A stretch of 64,000 nt of DNA from Hymenobacter roseosalivarius DSM 11622 (GCF_900176135.1 NZ_FWWW01000100.1:1-64000), one strand, 5' to 3'; positions 51,505-60,145 are shown, counted from the stretch's first letter. Notes: generated by a model not told the origin, from the sequence alone. Numbers and translations are program-made.

Positions 51505-52905
51505 ATGGCTATTGAATCCTTCAATCCTTACACCGGCCGCGTTGAGCGGTGCTTTCGGGCATTTTCCTGGGTTAAAACAGAGCGCATTCTGGCCCAGGCC
51601 GCCCGGGAGGCGCTTACCTGGCGCACGACCAGCTTTGCCCACCGCGCCGGGCGGATGCACCGCGCCGCCGCCCTGCTCCGTGAGCGCCAGGATGAGCTGG
51701 CCCGCCTCATGGCCATCGAAATGGGTAAGCCCGTAACTGACGGCCGGGCTGAGGTGGAAAAATGCGCCCTCACCTGCGACTACTACGCCGACCACGCCGA
51801 GGAATTTATGCGTGATGAGGTGATTGAAACGCAGGCCCAGCGCAGTTTCATCTCGCACGAGCCATTGGGCGTCGTGCTGGCCGTGATGCCCTGGAACTTC
51901 CCCTTCTGGCAGGTAGTACGCTTCGCCGCGCCCGCGCTGATGGCCGGCAACGTAGGATTGCTCAAGCACGCTTCCAACGTGCCCCAGTGCGCGCTGGCGC
52001 TGGAAGCCATTTTTCATGACGCCGGCTTTCCGCCCGCCACCTTTCGGACCCTGCTCATCAATACTGATTTGGTCGAAAAGCTCATTGCCGACGACCGGCT
52101 CAAGGCCGTCACGCTCACGGGCAGCGAGCTGGCCGGCTCCAAAGTGGCCGCTACGGCCGGGGCTCACATCAAGAAAACCGTGCTGGAGCTGGGCGGCTCC
52201 GATGCCTTTATCGTGCTGGCCGACGCTGACCTGGAGCTGGCCGCCAAAACCGCCGCCCAGGCCCGCATGATCAACGCGGGCCAGAGCTGCATCGCGGCCA
52301 AGCGCTTTATCGTGGAAAAGCCCGTGGTGCGAGAATTTATCAACCAGCTGAAAACCCATTTGCTGGCCTTCCGCACCGGCGACCCACTCGATGAAGCCAC
52401 CCAGTACGGTCCCCTCGCCCGCCCCGACCTGGCCGACGACCTGACCAAGCAAGTGGAAGAATCGGTGCGGCGGGGGGCAAAAGTGGAGCTGTATGGGGGC
52501 CAGTCGGCACCCGGCGCTACCTTATTCCGCCCGATGATTCTCTCTCGTGTGAAGCCCGGCCAACCTGCCTACCACGAAGAGCTTTTCGGGCCGGTAGCAC
52601 TCATTCTGGAAGCCCGCGACGCCGACGACGCCATTCGTCTGGCCAATGACTCGCCCTTTGGTCTGGGTGGCGCCATCTGGACCCGCGACGTGAAGCGCGG
52701 GAAAGAGCTGGCCCGTCGCGTGGAGGCGGGGGCCGTTTTTGTGAATTCCATGGTAAAGTCCTCCCCTGAAATGCCTTTTGGGGGCATCAAGAAGTCGGGC
52801 TACGGGCGGGAATTATCGTACCTGGGCATCCGGGAATTTGTCAATCAGAAAAGTATCTGGATTGCCGGGGAAGCGCTGCTGAAGGATGGCAAGAAAACGG
52901 AGTAA
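51505..52905 (+). CDS. NAD(P)-dependent aldehyde dehydrogenase, succinate-semialdehyde dehydrogenase type
   Basis: This 466-residue ALDH has LGVVLAVMPWNFPFWQVVRF, the catalytic Glu in VLELGGSDAFIVL (near residue 227), the nucleophilic Cys in NAGQSCIAAKRFIV (Cys262) and EELFGPVALILEARD. The short N-terminus and MPFGGIKKSGYGRELSYLGI end match bacterial succinate-semialdehyde dehydrogenases (GabD/Sad subgroup), which oxidise succinic semialdehyde to succinate. The exact aldehyde is inferred. It is monocistronic. The dispersed motif at 52472 is read as Arg-Gly-Ala-Lys. Confidence 0.9.
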   Translation: MAIESFNPYTGRVERCFRAFSWVKTERILAQAAREALTWRTTSFAHRAGRMHRAAALLRERQDELARLMAIEMGKPVTDGRAEVEKCALTCDYYADHAEEFMRDEVIETQAQRSFISHEPLGVVLAVMPWNFPFWQVVRFAAPALMAGNVGLLKHASNVPQCALALEAIFHDAGFPPATFRTLLINTDLVEKLIADDRLKAVTLTGSELAGSKVAATAGAHIKKTVLELGGSDAFIVLADADLELAAKTAAQARMINAGQSCIAAKRFIVEKPVVREFINQLKTHLLAFRTGDPLDEATQYGPLARPDLADDLTKQVEESVRRGAKVELYGGQSAPGATLFRPMILSRVKPGQPAYHEELFGPVALILEARDADDAIRLANDSPFGLGGAIWTRDVKRGKELARRVEAGAVFVNSMVKSSPEMPFGGIKKSGYGRELSYLGIREFVNQKSIWIAGEALLKDGKKTE

Positions 52906-52945
52906 CAAAACGCCAGCCTCGCTCTCAGTGAGCCTACGCACGGTA

Positions 52946-52984
52946 GAGACGCGTATTGGCTTGGCCGACCCTCGGTTCGCGTTT
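52946..52984. repeat. Single arm of the GACGCGTATT repeat family
   Basis: A 39-bp segment beginning GAGACGCGTATTGGCTT and ending GGTTCGCGTTT matches the left arm of the inverted repeat at 60711-60749 closely. No complementary arm lies nearby, so this looks like a half element left by deletion. Another repeat family (53006-53107) follows directly. Confidence 0.65.
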
Positions 52985-53005
52985 CCTTAGCTGAGGTTGT
53001 TTGCC

Positions 53006-53107
53006 CTGTCATCCTGAGCAGAGCGAAGGACCTTCTCTCGTCAGCACGAGTCGTAACAACATCATGTTCAAACGGAAGAAGGTCCTTCGCCCTGTTCAGG
53101 ATGACAG
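53006..53107. repeat. Inverted repeat of the GAGCAGAGCGAAG family, copy 2
   Basis: Arms 53006-53036 and 53077-53107 are nearly perfect reverse complements over 31 bp (CTGTCATCCTGA, GCAGAGCGAAGGACCTTCT), with a 40-bp spacer. It shares GAGCAGAGCGAAG with the element at 35954-36048. It is intergenic, between aldehyde dehydrogenase and thioredoxin genes. Confidence 0.8.
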
Positions 53108-53183
53108 CCGATTATCCTTCACTCCAGAGTCGCAACTATGCGCCTCTACGCCGTATTGCTTCCTCAAACCGTTCTTCGGCTTC

Positions 53184-53540
53184 TTACGCCGTCTGGGGTT
53201 TAAAATACCGCAGCCGCGTGAGCATTGTCTGTACTTCTTCCTCGGTGAAAAGCATGTCGCACTCCAGTAGATGGCCCTGGCAGTAGGAGACGAAGAAAGG
53301 CGCATCTTTTTCATTCATCAACTTGCGGGCTACCGGGTTTTCGTCGGCATTAAGGCGCAAAAACCGAATGGCGTCGAACTGCTCCTGGCTGGCAAACTCA
53401 GCAAAGGACGGAGCCAGCCGCTCACAAATTACGCAGTCGGGCGCGGTGAACTTGGCAAACACTTTCAGGTGCTGATGAACGAGGCGACGCAGGCCTTCGT
53501 CGTTGGTGTCCAGAACTTGTAGGCGAGTAGAATCACTCAT
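53184..53540 (-). CDS. Thioredoxin-family protein
   Basis: This 118-residue protein has a thioredoxin-like fold: VFAKFTAPDCVICERLAPSF contains the redox pair Cys36-Val-Ile-Cys39, and IRFLRLNADENPVARKLMNE follows, then DAPFFVSYCQG. The CVIC active site differs from the classical CGPC, so its redox potential and partner are likely different. There is no signal peptide. The ATG at 53540 is preferred because the longer frame adds an unrelated 27 residues. Confidence 0.78.
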   Translation of the reverse strand: MSDSTRLQVLDTNDEGLRRLVHQHLKVFAKFTAPDCVICERLAPSFAEFASQEQFDAIRFLRLNADENPVARKLMNEKDAPFFVSYCQGHLLECDMLFTEEEVQTMLTRLRYFKPQTA

Positions 53541-53660
53541 GGGGACAATAGAAAAGCAACTGAATGGCTGACGAAATTCAGCATTGTTCGCTGACAAGAA
53601 AGTCACGCCAATAATTCCCAATTGGCGCTGCTCCTTGCTATATTACTATACTTCAACCAC

Positions 53661-55451
53661 TTAAACTTCATTAGGCAGCATCATAGCCCGAATGTACTTT
53701 ACGGGTGCGCTACCGTAGCTTAAAAACTGCTCGTTGAAGGATTTTAAGTCGAATTTATCCCCCCGCTCCTTTTTCAGCTCCTCGCGCAAATCGTAGATGG
53801 CCGTGTAGCCGCTGAAATAGCTGCTCAACTGCACCTGCGAGAGCGTCGCCCGACGCCACTTGTTGGTCGTTTCGTTTTCCTCCTGGAAGCCGTCGCGCTG
53901 GAGCAGTCGCAGGGCCGCTTCGCGGGAAATATTACCTACGTGCACCTCGTGGTCGAGGATGGTATTCAGGGTCACGCGCATATTCCACTTATCCCACATC
54001 AGCCAGATTTCGTCCGAGTTCTGGCCGTAGCCGCTTTCCAGCATCATGCGCTCGGCGTACACGGCCCAGCCCTCTATCATGGCCCCGTTGCCGAAGATGG
54101 CTTTTACCAGCGAGGGCGAGCGGTTGGCGTACACGAGCTGGGTGTAGTGGCCCGGAATAGCTTCGTGGATGTTCAGAATCTGGAGGGTGTAGTCGTTGTA
54201 TTCGCGCAGGTAGCTCTGGGCCTGGGCGGGGGGCAAATTATCCAGCGGCTCCACGTTGTAGTAGGTATTGGCGGCTTTATCGTAGGGGCCAGGGGCCGAA
54301 ATGCTGGCGCCCGCGCCGCTGCCGCGCATATATAGTGGCGTCTCGCGCACCACCAGGGGCTTGCTGGCATCCTGGGTAAGCAGCTTTTTATCGTTCACGA
54401 ACTGGATCAGCTGCGGAATCTGGGCTTTCACCGCGTCCACGAAACCAGCCTGGGTAGCGTGCTTTTCCGACAGGCGACTGATCACGCGCTTTATCATCGC
54501 CACCGAATCGGTGGGTAGGGGCTGGCCGGCAAAGTACTTCGGCCAGAGGCGGACGGCGCGGCGGCCCATATCGCGGAGCAGGTACGCCCGGTTGTCCTGC
54601 GCTTTCTGGTACACCTGATCGGCCGAGTACGCCGACTGAATATCCAAAGCAAACTTGCGGTCGAACAGCTCTTTACCTAGGCGGAAGCTGCGAAATTTGC
54701 CCCCCGCCAGCACTTCCCCGCGCAAAAACTTCAGGTAGTTCTCAATCACCAGGCGCGTGGTGGCAACACGGTCCTGGAGGTCTTTTTTCTCGCGGGCATC
54801 CAGGCCCGAGCGTTTGATGGAGTCCTGCAAGGCCGGCCCGAATACCTGCAAGCCGCCTTCGTTCTGCAAAATGGCCAGCTCGGTATGCTCGCGGGTGGGC
54901 TGCTTGATGTTGGCTTCGGCCGCCTCGTAGTAGTCAGAGGCGTGATCTATTTTAAAAGAAATGGCCCGCAGCCGCCGGTCGAGCGGGTGGTAGCGGCCAT
55001 TCAGGATTTCGGCCACCGACGCCCCCAGATTATAGTTCGACGGGTCCCAGGACCAGGTGCGCAGCGTATCGGTATAAAAGCGCGACTTGTCCAGGTAGTT
55101 GAGCAGCAGCTGATAATCGGTCTGGTTATTCACCGACAAGTCATTCACCGCGAAACCCGTCAGGCGCTTACGCATGCGCTCCTGGGCCGCGGCCTCCACC
55201 TGCCGCCGCGCCGCCGTCGGGATGACGAGCAAAGAATCGTAGCGGTGGTAGCCTTTGGCTGAGGCCAGGCGGGGGTTATAATACCAAAGCGAGTCGATAA
55301 ACTGAGCCTTAAAGCGGTCGAAGCTGGCGTCGGCTTCGTCGGCGGTGTTCGTTGCGGCGGTCGTGCCGGAGCTGCCGCAGCTGCTTAGAAGCGCGCCGGC
55401 GACCAAAGCGCCGGCAGCCAGCCAAGCTTTTAGGGTAGTGGTTGAGGTCAT
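53661..55451 (-). CDS. DUF885 family exported lipoprotein, putative metallopeptidase
   Basis: This 596-residue protein has a lipoprotein signal (AWLAAGALVAGALLSSC, Cys near residue 25) and then the DUF885 fold. The metal site HEAIPGHYTQL lies near residue 427, and GAMIEGWAVYAERMMLESGY supplies the downstream acidic ligand, the HExxxH-like arrangement found in this family. Members are thought to be zinc peptidases of the periplasm or outer membrane. The ATG at 55451 is used; the extended frame to 55520 is a leader. A downstream repeat element separates it from the restriction gene. Confidence 0.85.
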   Translation of the reverse strand: MTSTTTLKAWLAAGALVAGALLSSCGSSGTTAATNTADEADASFDRFKAQFIDSLWYYNPRLASAKGYHRYDSLLVIPTAARRQVEAAAQERMRKRLTGFAVNDLSVNNQTDYQLLLNYLDKSRFYTDTLRTWSWDPSNYNLGASVAEILNGRYHPLDRRLRAISFKIDHASDYYEAAEANIKQPTREHTELAILQNEGGLQVFGPALQDSIKRSGLDAREKKDLQDRVATTRLVIENYLKFLRGEVLAGGKFRSFRLGKELFDRKFALDIQSAYSADQVYQKAQDNRAYLLRDMGRRAVRLWPKYFAGQPLPTDSVAMIKRVISRLSEKHATQAGFVDAVKAQIPQLIQFVNDKKLLTQDASKPLVVRETPLYMRGSGAGASISAPGPYDKAANTYYNVEPLDNLPPAQAQSYLREYNDYTLQILNIHEAIPGHYTQLVYANRSPSLVKAIFGNGAMIEGWAVYAERMMLESGYGQNSDEIWLMWDKWNMRVTLNTILDHEVHVGNISREAALRLLQRDGFQEENETTNKWRRATLSQVQLSSYFSGYTAIYDLREELKKERGDKFDLKSFNEQFLSYGSAPVKYIRAMMLPNEV

Positions 55452-55503
55452 AGGATGGGGGTTGGGGTAGCAAGATAATGGCCGGGAACGGGGAATGCTA
55501 TTA

Positions 55504-55677
55504 TTCTGGCGGGACCTCACCCCCTAGCCCCGGTTCGCTTGATGCGCGAAGTCCTCGGGGAGAGGGGGAACTAGATCTAAAAGTTATAAGGCTAGAAAAC
55601 GATTATTCTAGAAAAGCTAAGAACTAGTCCCCCCTCTCCTCGGGGAGAGGGGGCTAGGGGGTGAGGTCCCGCCAGAA
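55504..55677. repeat. Inverted repeat of the CTCACCCCC/GGGGTGAG family, copy 2
   Basis: Perfect 28-bp outer arms at 55504-55531 and 55650-55677 share GGGACCTCACCCCCTAGCCC. Inside are complementary tracts around CTCGGGGAGAGGGGG and CCCCTCTCCTCGGGGAG, plus an AT-rich centre. It ends 42 bp before the type IIG gene start. Copy 3 of the same family begins 10 bp after that gene's stop, so the gene is bracketed. Confidence 0.85.
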
Positions 55678-55719
55678 CAAGCTAAAAGGTCTGGCCACGA
55701 ACCGTATCTTGCTCCCCCT

Positions 55720-58700
55720 ATGAAAGTAGCCCCCCAGCAGCCTTCCCAGGCCCTCGACTTAGCTTACCGCCGCCAGAAAGTAGCCCGCGCCACCCTCGAT
55801 ACGTTTGAAAATGCCCGCCGCCAGCTGCTCACTGACCTCGACCCCCAGCAGGACGAGGCCGATATAATTGAGCCGCTGCGGCGGTTTCTGCACGCGGTCG
55901 GGTTCAACAACTTTCTCAATTCCAGGAAAAAGCGCGACCTGATCATGCACACCGGACCGGCCGCCACCGACCCGATTGGGGTGCTGTTTGAGCTGAAGCA
56001 CCAGAAAAATAAGGGCGAGATGGTGCAGCCTACCAACCTCAACCGCAAGGCCCTGCACGAGCTGCTGCTGTACTACTTTCAGGAGCGCACCTCCGAGCAG
56101 CAATTGCCCGAATTGCGCCAACTTGTTATTACCACCGGCTACGATTGGTTTGTGTTCGATGCCCACGAGTTTCACCGGGTGTTCTGGAAGTATAGTGAGC
56201 TGCGCGGGGGGCTTTTCAGAAGTTCAAGCAGGGCCAGACCACGGCCGGCAGCACCGATTTCTTTTACAGAGACATTGCCCAGCCCCTGCTCGACAAGCTC
56301 GAAACGGAGGTTCGCTTTACCTATTTCACCCTCGATCCGCGCGACGAGAAAGGCCAGCGCACCGGCCTCGGCGAGCGGGGCCTGCTGTGGCTGAGCAAGG
56401 TTTTCTCCGCCCCGCACCTGCTCAAGGAGCCCTTCGCCCAGGACGCCAACACCCTGAACCGGGCTTTCTACGAGGAGCTGCTGTACCTCATGGGCCTGGA
56501 GGAAGTGAAAGACAAGGGCCGCAAGCTCATTCAGCGGTGCGCGCCCGAGCGGCGACAGCGCGGCTCCCTGCTCGAAAATGCCCTGGTGCAACTCCGGGCC
56601 GAGGATATGCTCCGCAATTTGCCCCCCGACGAGCTGGCTACCTACGGCGACGCGCCCGAGCAGCAGGCCGAAGGCGTGGCGCTGGCCTTGTGCCTCACTT
56701 GGGTATCGCGGCTCTTGTTTCTGAAGCTGCTGGAGGGGCAGCTGCGGCGCTACCACGCGCCCGGCCCGGAGCAGCCGTTTCGGTTTCTCGACCCCGCCCA
56801 GCTGAAAGAGTACGACCTGCTCAACCGCCTGTTTTACCGCATCCTCAACCGGCCTGCCCCGGAGCGCGAGGAGCCCGAAGCTACGCTCTATCCGCATGTG
56901 CCTTACCTGAATTCCTCCCTGTTTGAGCCCAGCGCTTTGGAGCGGCTTACTTTGCGCATCTCGGGGCTCGATGATATGATTCCGCTGCCGCTGCTGAGCA
57001 AGGGCAAAGCTAGCCGCTCGGTGCTGCGCCAGGAGGCGGGCGGCCCGGCGCCCTCGGCTCTCACGTATCTGCTGCGCTTTCTGGATGCCTACGACTTTGC
57101 CTCCGAAGGCTCCGAGGCGGTGCAGGACGACGACCGGCCGCTGATTTCGGCGGCCGTGCTGGGGCTTATCTTCGAGAAGATCAGCGGCTACCGCGACGGC
57201 TCTTTTTACACGCCCGGCTTCATTACCATGTATATGTGCCGCCACACCCTGCGCCGGGCCGTGGTGCGCCACTTCAACGAGCGCTACGGCTGGCACGTTG
57301 AAGCCGTAGCCGATCTGCGCGAGCGGCTGGACGACGACCTCAAAAAGCGCCCTGAGTTCAGCGCGGCCTTCAACGAGCTGCGCGTGCTGGACCCGGCCGT
57401 GGGCTCGGGCCACTTTCTGGTGTCGGCGCTGAATGAGCTGCTGGCCATCAAGAGTGAGCTGGGGCTGCTGCTCGACGACGAGGGCAAGCGTCTGCGCTAC
57501 CGCCTCACGGTGGCCCGCGACGAGCTGGCCGTCACCTCCGACGAAGACGATACCCTCTTCGAGTACCGCGCCACCTGGGACGCGGCTACCCAGACCCGCC
57601 GCGTGGGCCGCGACCATACCCGCCTGCAAAGCGCCCTCTTTCGCGAAAAGCGCCACCTGATAGAGCACTGCCTCTACGGCGTAGACCTGAACCCCAACTC
57701 GGTGCGCATCTGCCGGCTGCGGCTTTGGATTGAGCTGCTCAAGCACGCCTACTACACGCCCGAAAGCAGCTACCGTGAGTTGGAAACCCTGCCCAACCTC
57801 GACCTGAACGTGCGCGCCGGCAACTCCCTCATCAGCCGCTACCCCTTGCAGGCCGACCTGACGGAGGTGTTTCGGCGCAAGGATTTCTCCCTGGCGGCCT
57901 ACCGCCGGGCCGTGGGGGGCTTTTTTTCGGCCAGGGGGCGCGAGGCCAAGCAGGAACTACAGGATTACCTCCAGCGCCTCAAAGACCAGTTTCGCACCGA
58001 TATTCAGCGCCACGACCCGCTACTGAAAAAGATCAGCCGGGCCCGGGAAGACCTGCTGCGGGTAGAGCTGGACCAGAAGCCCGACCTCTTCGGCAAGTCC
58101 CGCCTCACGGAGGAAGATGGCTGGGCCCGCCGCACCACGCTCCAACTCAACCTCGACAAGCTGGAAGCCGAGCGCCAGCAGCGCGAGCAGGGCGCCCTCT
58201 ACCGCGACGCCTTCGAGTGGCGCTTCGAGTTTCCGGAGGTGCTCAGCCCCGATGGCTCGTTTCGGGGGTTTGATGCGGTGCTGGGCAACCCGCCCTATAT
58301 CCGGCAGGAGGAGCTGGCGCCCCAGCTCAAGCCTTACCTCAAAACCCACTACGAGACCAGCGCCGGCACCGCCGACCTCTACGTGTACTTCTACGAGCTG
58401 GGCCTGCGCCTGCTCGCCCCCGGTGGCGAATTGTCGTTTATCACCAACAACAAATGGCTGCGCGCCGGCTATGGGCAGGCCCTGCGCCGCTACCTGCTCC
58501 AGCCCACGCTGCGCCTGCAAGAGCTGCTCGACTTCGGCGACCTGCCCGTGTTTCCGGAGGCCACCACCTACCCCAACATCCTGAGCGTGCAAAAATCCCC
58601 CCAGGCCGCCACCGTGCGCGTAGCCGAGCTGACCACCCTCGGCTCCGACCTCACCCGCTTCCCCGAAGTAGTGCAGGCGGCGGCAGCCGACATGCCCACC

Positions 58701-59534
58701 GCCCGCCTCTCCGAAGAAGCCTGGAGCCTCGCCGCGCCCCAGGTACAGGCGCTGCTGGAGAAGCTGCGAAGCGCCGGCACGCCGCTGGGCGAGTATGTGG
58801 GGGGCAAAATTTATTCTGGAATCAAGACAGGTTCAAACGAAGCCTTTGTAATTGATGCCGCTACTAAAGACGCATTGATTGCCGAAGACCCTAATGCTGC
58901 TGAGTTTATTAAACCTTTTCTGGCTGGCCGCGACATCAAGCGATATCAAATGCCCAAAGCGGACAAATACTTAATCTATGTTCCTTGGACTTTCAAGCTT
59001 GATTTATACCCATCTATTAAAACTCACTTATTTAAACATTACGAAATACTTTCTAACCGTTCAGAAGTGCTGAGTGGAAGGTTTGCTTGGTTTGCTTTGA
59101 GTAGATATGCTTCGGAATATGTGAAGGACTTCAAGAAGCCAAAGATTATTTATCAAGAAATAGCCACCTATCAGTCGTTCGCCTACGATATCTCTGGCCT
59201 ATTCTCAAACAACAAAACTTTTATAATTCCTGAAGGAGACCATTTCCTTTTGGGCGTAATGAACTCTTCTCCGGCCTGGTTTTTCATTAATCAAGTTGCT
59301 TCTAAAATGGCGGGCGGAGCAATTGCAATGCAGGCACCTACTCTAACCCAACTCCCCATTCCCGCCGCCACGGCGGAGCAGCAGGCGCCCATCGTGGCGC
59401 TGGTGAAGCAGGTGCTGGCCGCCAAAGCCGCCGCCCCCACCGCCAATACCCAGCCGCTGGAGCAGCAGATCGATGCGCTGGTGGCAGCCCTGTATGGCCT
59501 CACGCCGGAAGAAGTCGCCCTGCTGGCTGTTTGA
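55720..59534 (+). pseudogene. Type IIG restriction-modification enzyme gene, interrupted by a frameshift at a G6 tract
   Basis: Frame 1 runs from ATG 55720 and is read correctly to 56205. At GGGGGG (56206-56211) the continuation shifts to the -1 frame: GAFQKFKQGQTTAGSTDFF onward, in which the protein continues unbroken to 59534. One extra G (seven instead of six) would restore a 1271-residue protein. Part 1 has a PD-(D/E)xK-like site, Asp84 ... FELKHQKNKGE (residues 90-100), for cleavage. Part 2 has methyltransferase motif I VLDPAVGSGHFLVSALNE, motif IV GNPPYIRQEEL and a C-terminal specificity domain. It could be a sequencing error, decay or phase variation. Confidence 0.8.
56490..59534 (+). 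CDS. Methyltransferase/specificity portion of the type IIG enzyme (downstream frame)
   Basis: If translated separately this frame from about 56490 encodes 1014 residues. They contain a helical linker, SAM-binding motif I (DPAVGSGHF, near nucleotide 57390), catalytic NPPY (near 58290; N6-adenine methyltransferase of the Eco57I type) and a TaqI-like target-recognition domain, KIYSGIKTGSNEAFVID onward. From about 58803 to 59340 the DNA is clearly more AT-rich than the rest of the gene. The C-terminal LTQLPIPAATAEQQAPIVAL is a typical specificity-domain end. On its own it would methylate but lack the N-terminal nuclease. Confidence 0.7.
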   Translation: MGLEEVKDKGRKLIQRCAPERRQRGSLLENALVQLRAEDMLRNLPPDELATYGDAPEQQAEGVALALCLTWVSRLLFLKLLEGQLRRYHAPGPEQPFRFLDPAQLKEYDLLNRLFYRILNRPAPEREEPEATLYPHVPYLNSSLFEPSALERLTLRISGLDDMIPLPLLSKGKASRSVLRQEAGGPAPSALTYLLRFLDAYDFASEGSEAVQDDDRPLISAAVLGLIFEKISGYRDGSFYTPGFITMYMCRHTLRRAVVRHFNERYGWHVEAVADLRERLDDDLKKRPEFSAAFNELRVLDPAVGSGHFLVSALNELLAIKSELGLLLDDEGKRLRYRLTVARDELAVTSDEDDTLFEYRATWDAATQTRRVGRDHTRLQSALFREKRHLIEHCLYGVDLNPNSVRICRLRLWIELLKHAYYTPESSYRELETLPNLDLNVRAGNSLISRYPLQADLTEVFRRKDFSLAAYRRAVGGFFSARGREAKQELQDYLQRLKDQFRTDIQRHDPLLKKISRAREDLLRVELDQKPDLFGKSRLTEEDGWARRTTLQLNLDKLEAERQQREQGALYRDAFEWRFEFPEVLSPDGSFRGFDAVLGNPPYIRQEELAPQLKPYLKTHYETSAGTADLYVYFYELGLRLLAPGGELSFITNNKWLRAGYGQALRRYLLQPTLRLQELLDFGDLPVFPEATTYPNILSVQKSPQAATVRVAELTTLGSDLTRFPEVVQAAAADMPTARLSEEAWSLAAPQVQALLEKLRSAGTPLGEYVGGKIYSGIKTGSNEAFVIDAATKDALIAEDPNAAEFIKPFLAGRDIKRYQMPKADKYLIYVPWTFKLDLYPSIKTHLFKHYEILSNRSEVLSGRFAWFALSRYASEYVKDFKKPKIIYQEIATYQSFAYDISGLFSNNKTFIIPEGDHFLLGVMNSSPAWFFINQVASKMAGGAIAMQAPTLTQLPIPAATAEQQAPIVALVKQVLAAKAAAPTANTQPLEQQIDALVAALYGLTPEEVALLAV

Positions 59535-59543
59535 GGCGCGGGC

Positions 59544-59728
59544 GGGGACCTCACCCCCCGGCCCCCTCTCCTCGGGGAGAGGGGGAGCCTGACGTCAATT
59601 ACTGACTGTTGGCACTTAAATTGACTTTCTACTGCCTTACTATTGACCTTTTACTTCCCTAAATAAAAATCCGCGCCGACGTGGCTCCCCCTCTCCCCGA
59701 GGAGAGGGGGCCGGGGGGTGAGGTCCCC
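59544..59728. repeat. 46-bp perfect inverted repeat (CTCACCCCC family, copy 3)
   Basis: Arms 59544-59589 and 59683-59728 are exact reverse complements over 46 bp, containing GGGACCTCACCCCCCGGCCC and a self-complementary CTCCTCGGGGAG. A 93-bp AT-richer spacer lies between. The left arm starts 10 bp after the type IIG stop codon and the right arm ends 3 bp before the DUF559 start codon. It is the longest perfect repeat pair in the window. Confidence 0.92.
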
Positions 59729-59731
59729 CGC

Positions 59732-60145
59732 ATGAACGAAGCCCCCGCCGACCAGCCCGACTACCCTTACCGCATGTACACGACGGATGCGAAGCGCTGG
59801 ACCAAGAGCCTGAAGGAATACGCCCGCGTCAACCGTCGGCAGCCCACGCCGGCCGAGGACCATTTGTGGCAGACGCTGCGCGGGGCGCAGCTGGGCGTAC
59901 GCTTCCGGCGGCAGCACGCCATCAAACAGTTTATCGTCGATTTCGTGTGTCTGGCCGCGTGGCTTATTGTAGAAGTAGATGGCGGAATCCACGCCGACCA
60001 AGCTGACTACGACGCTGGTCGCACCCATGAGCTACAGGAGTGCGGATTTCTGGTTCTCCGCTTTTCCAATGAGGAAGTGTTGAATGACACCGCGAAGGTG
60101 TTGCGCATCATCGCGGAGAATGTTCAGTTGCTTATGTCGAGGTAG
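59732..60145 (+). CDS. DUF559 (Vsr-like PD-(D/E)xK) endonuclease-domain protein
   Basis: This 137-residue protein starts at ATG 59732 (MNEAPADQPDYPYRM), then PTPAEDHLWQTLRGAQLGVR with FRRQHAIKQFIVDFV, the conserved Asp of the nuclease core. LIVEVDGGIHADQADYDAGR follows with the ExD-type element, and VLRFSNEEVLNDTAKVL ends it. DUF559 proteins are related to very-short-patch-repair (Vsr) endonucleases, but their function is not well established. It directly abuts the 46-bp inverted repeat. The frame upstream of 59732 runs through the repeat and is not used. Confidence 0.85.
   Translation: MNEAPADQPDYPYRMYTTDAKRWTKSLKEYARVNRRQPTPAEDHLWQTLRGAQLGVRFRRQHAIKQFIVDFVCLAAWLIVEVDGGIHADQADYDAGRTHELQECGFLVLRFSNEEVLNDTAKVLRIIAENVQLLMSR

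Larger units (their letters stand above)
55504..60145. mobile_element. Putative repeat-bracketed defence island: type IIG R-M plus DUF559 nuclease
   Basis: The unit comprises two inverted repeats of one family (55504-55677 and 59544-59728), a type IIG restriction-modification gene filling the space between them almost exactly, and a DUF559 nuclease gene that starts 3 bp after the second repeat. No transposase is present. The close fit suggests movement or exchange of the R-M gene by recombination between repeats, possibly helped by the nuclease. Bracketing is directly seen; mobility is inferred. Confidence 0.35.

Noticed and set aside
56206..56212. Programmed -1 ribosomal frameshift at GGGGGGC
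   Set aside because: In the zero frame the run is split GGG GGG C, so the X-XXY-YYZ phasing needed for standard tandem slippage is absent. Run-length change or sequencing error is the simpler explanation, so this is not listed as a feature.
56172..57746. 524-codon minus-strand frame opposite the type IIG gene
   Set aside because: It is a mirror of the GC-rich coding strand with methyltransferase motifs; no protein-like features.
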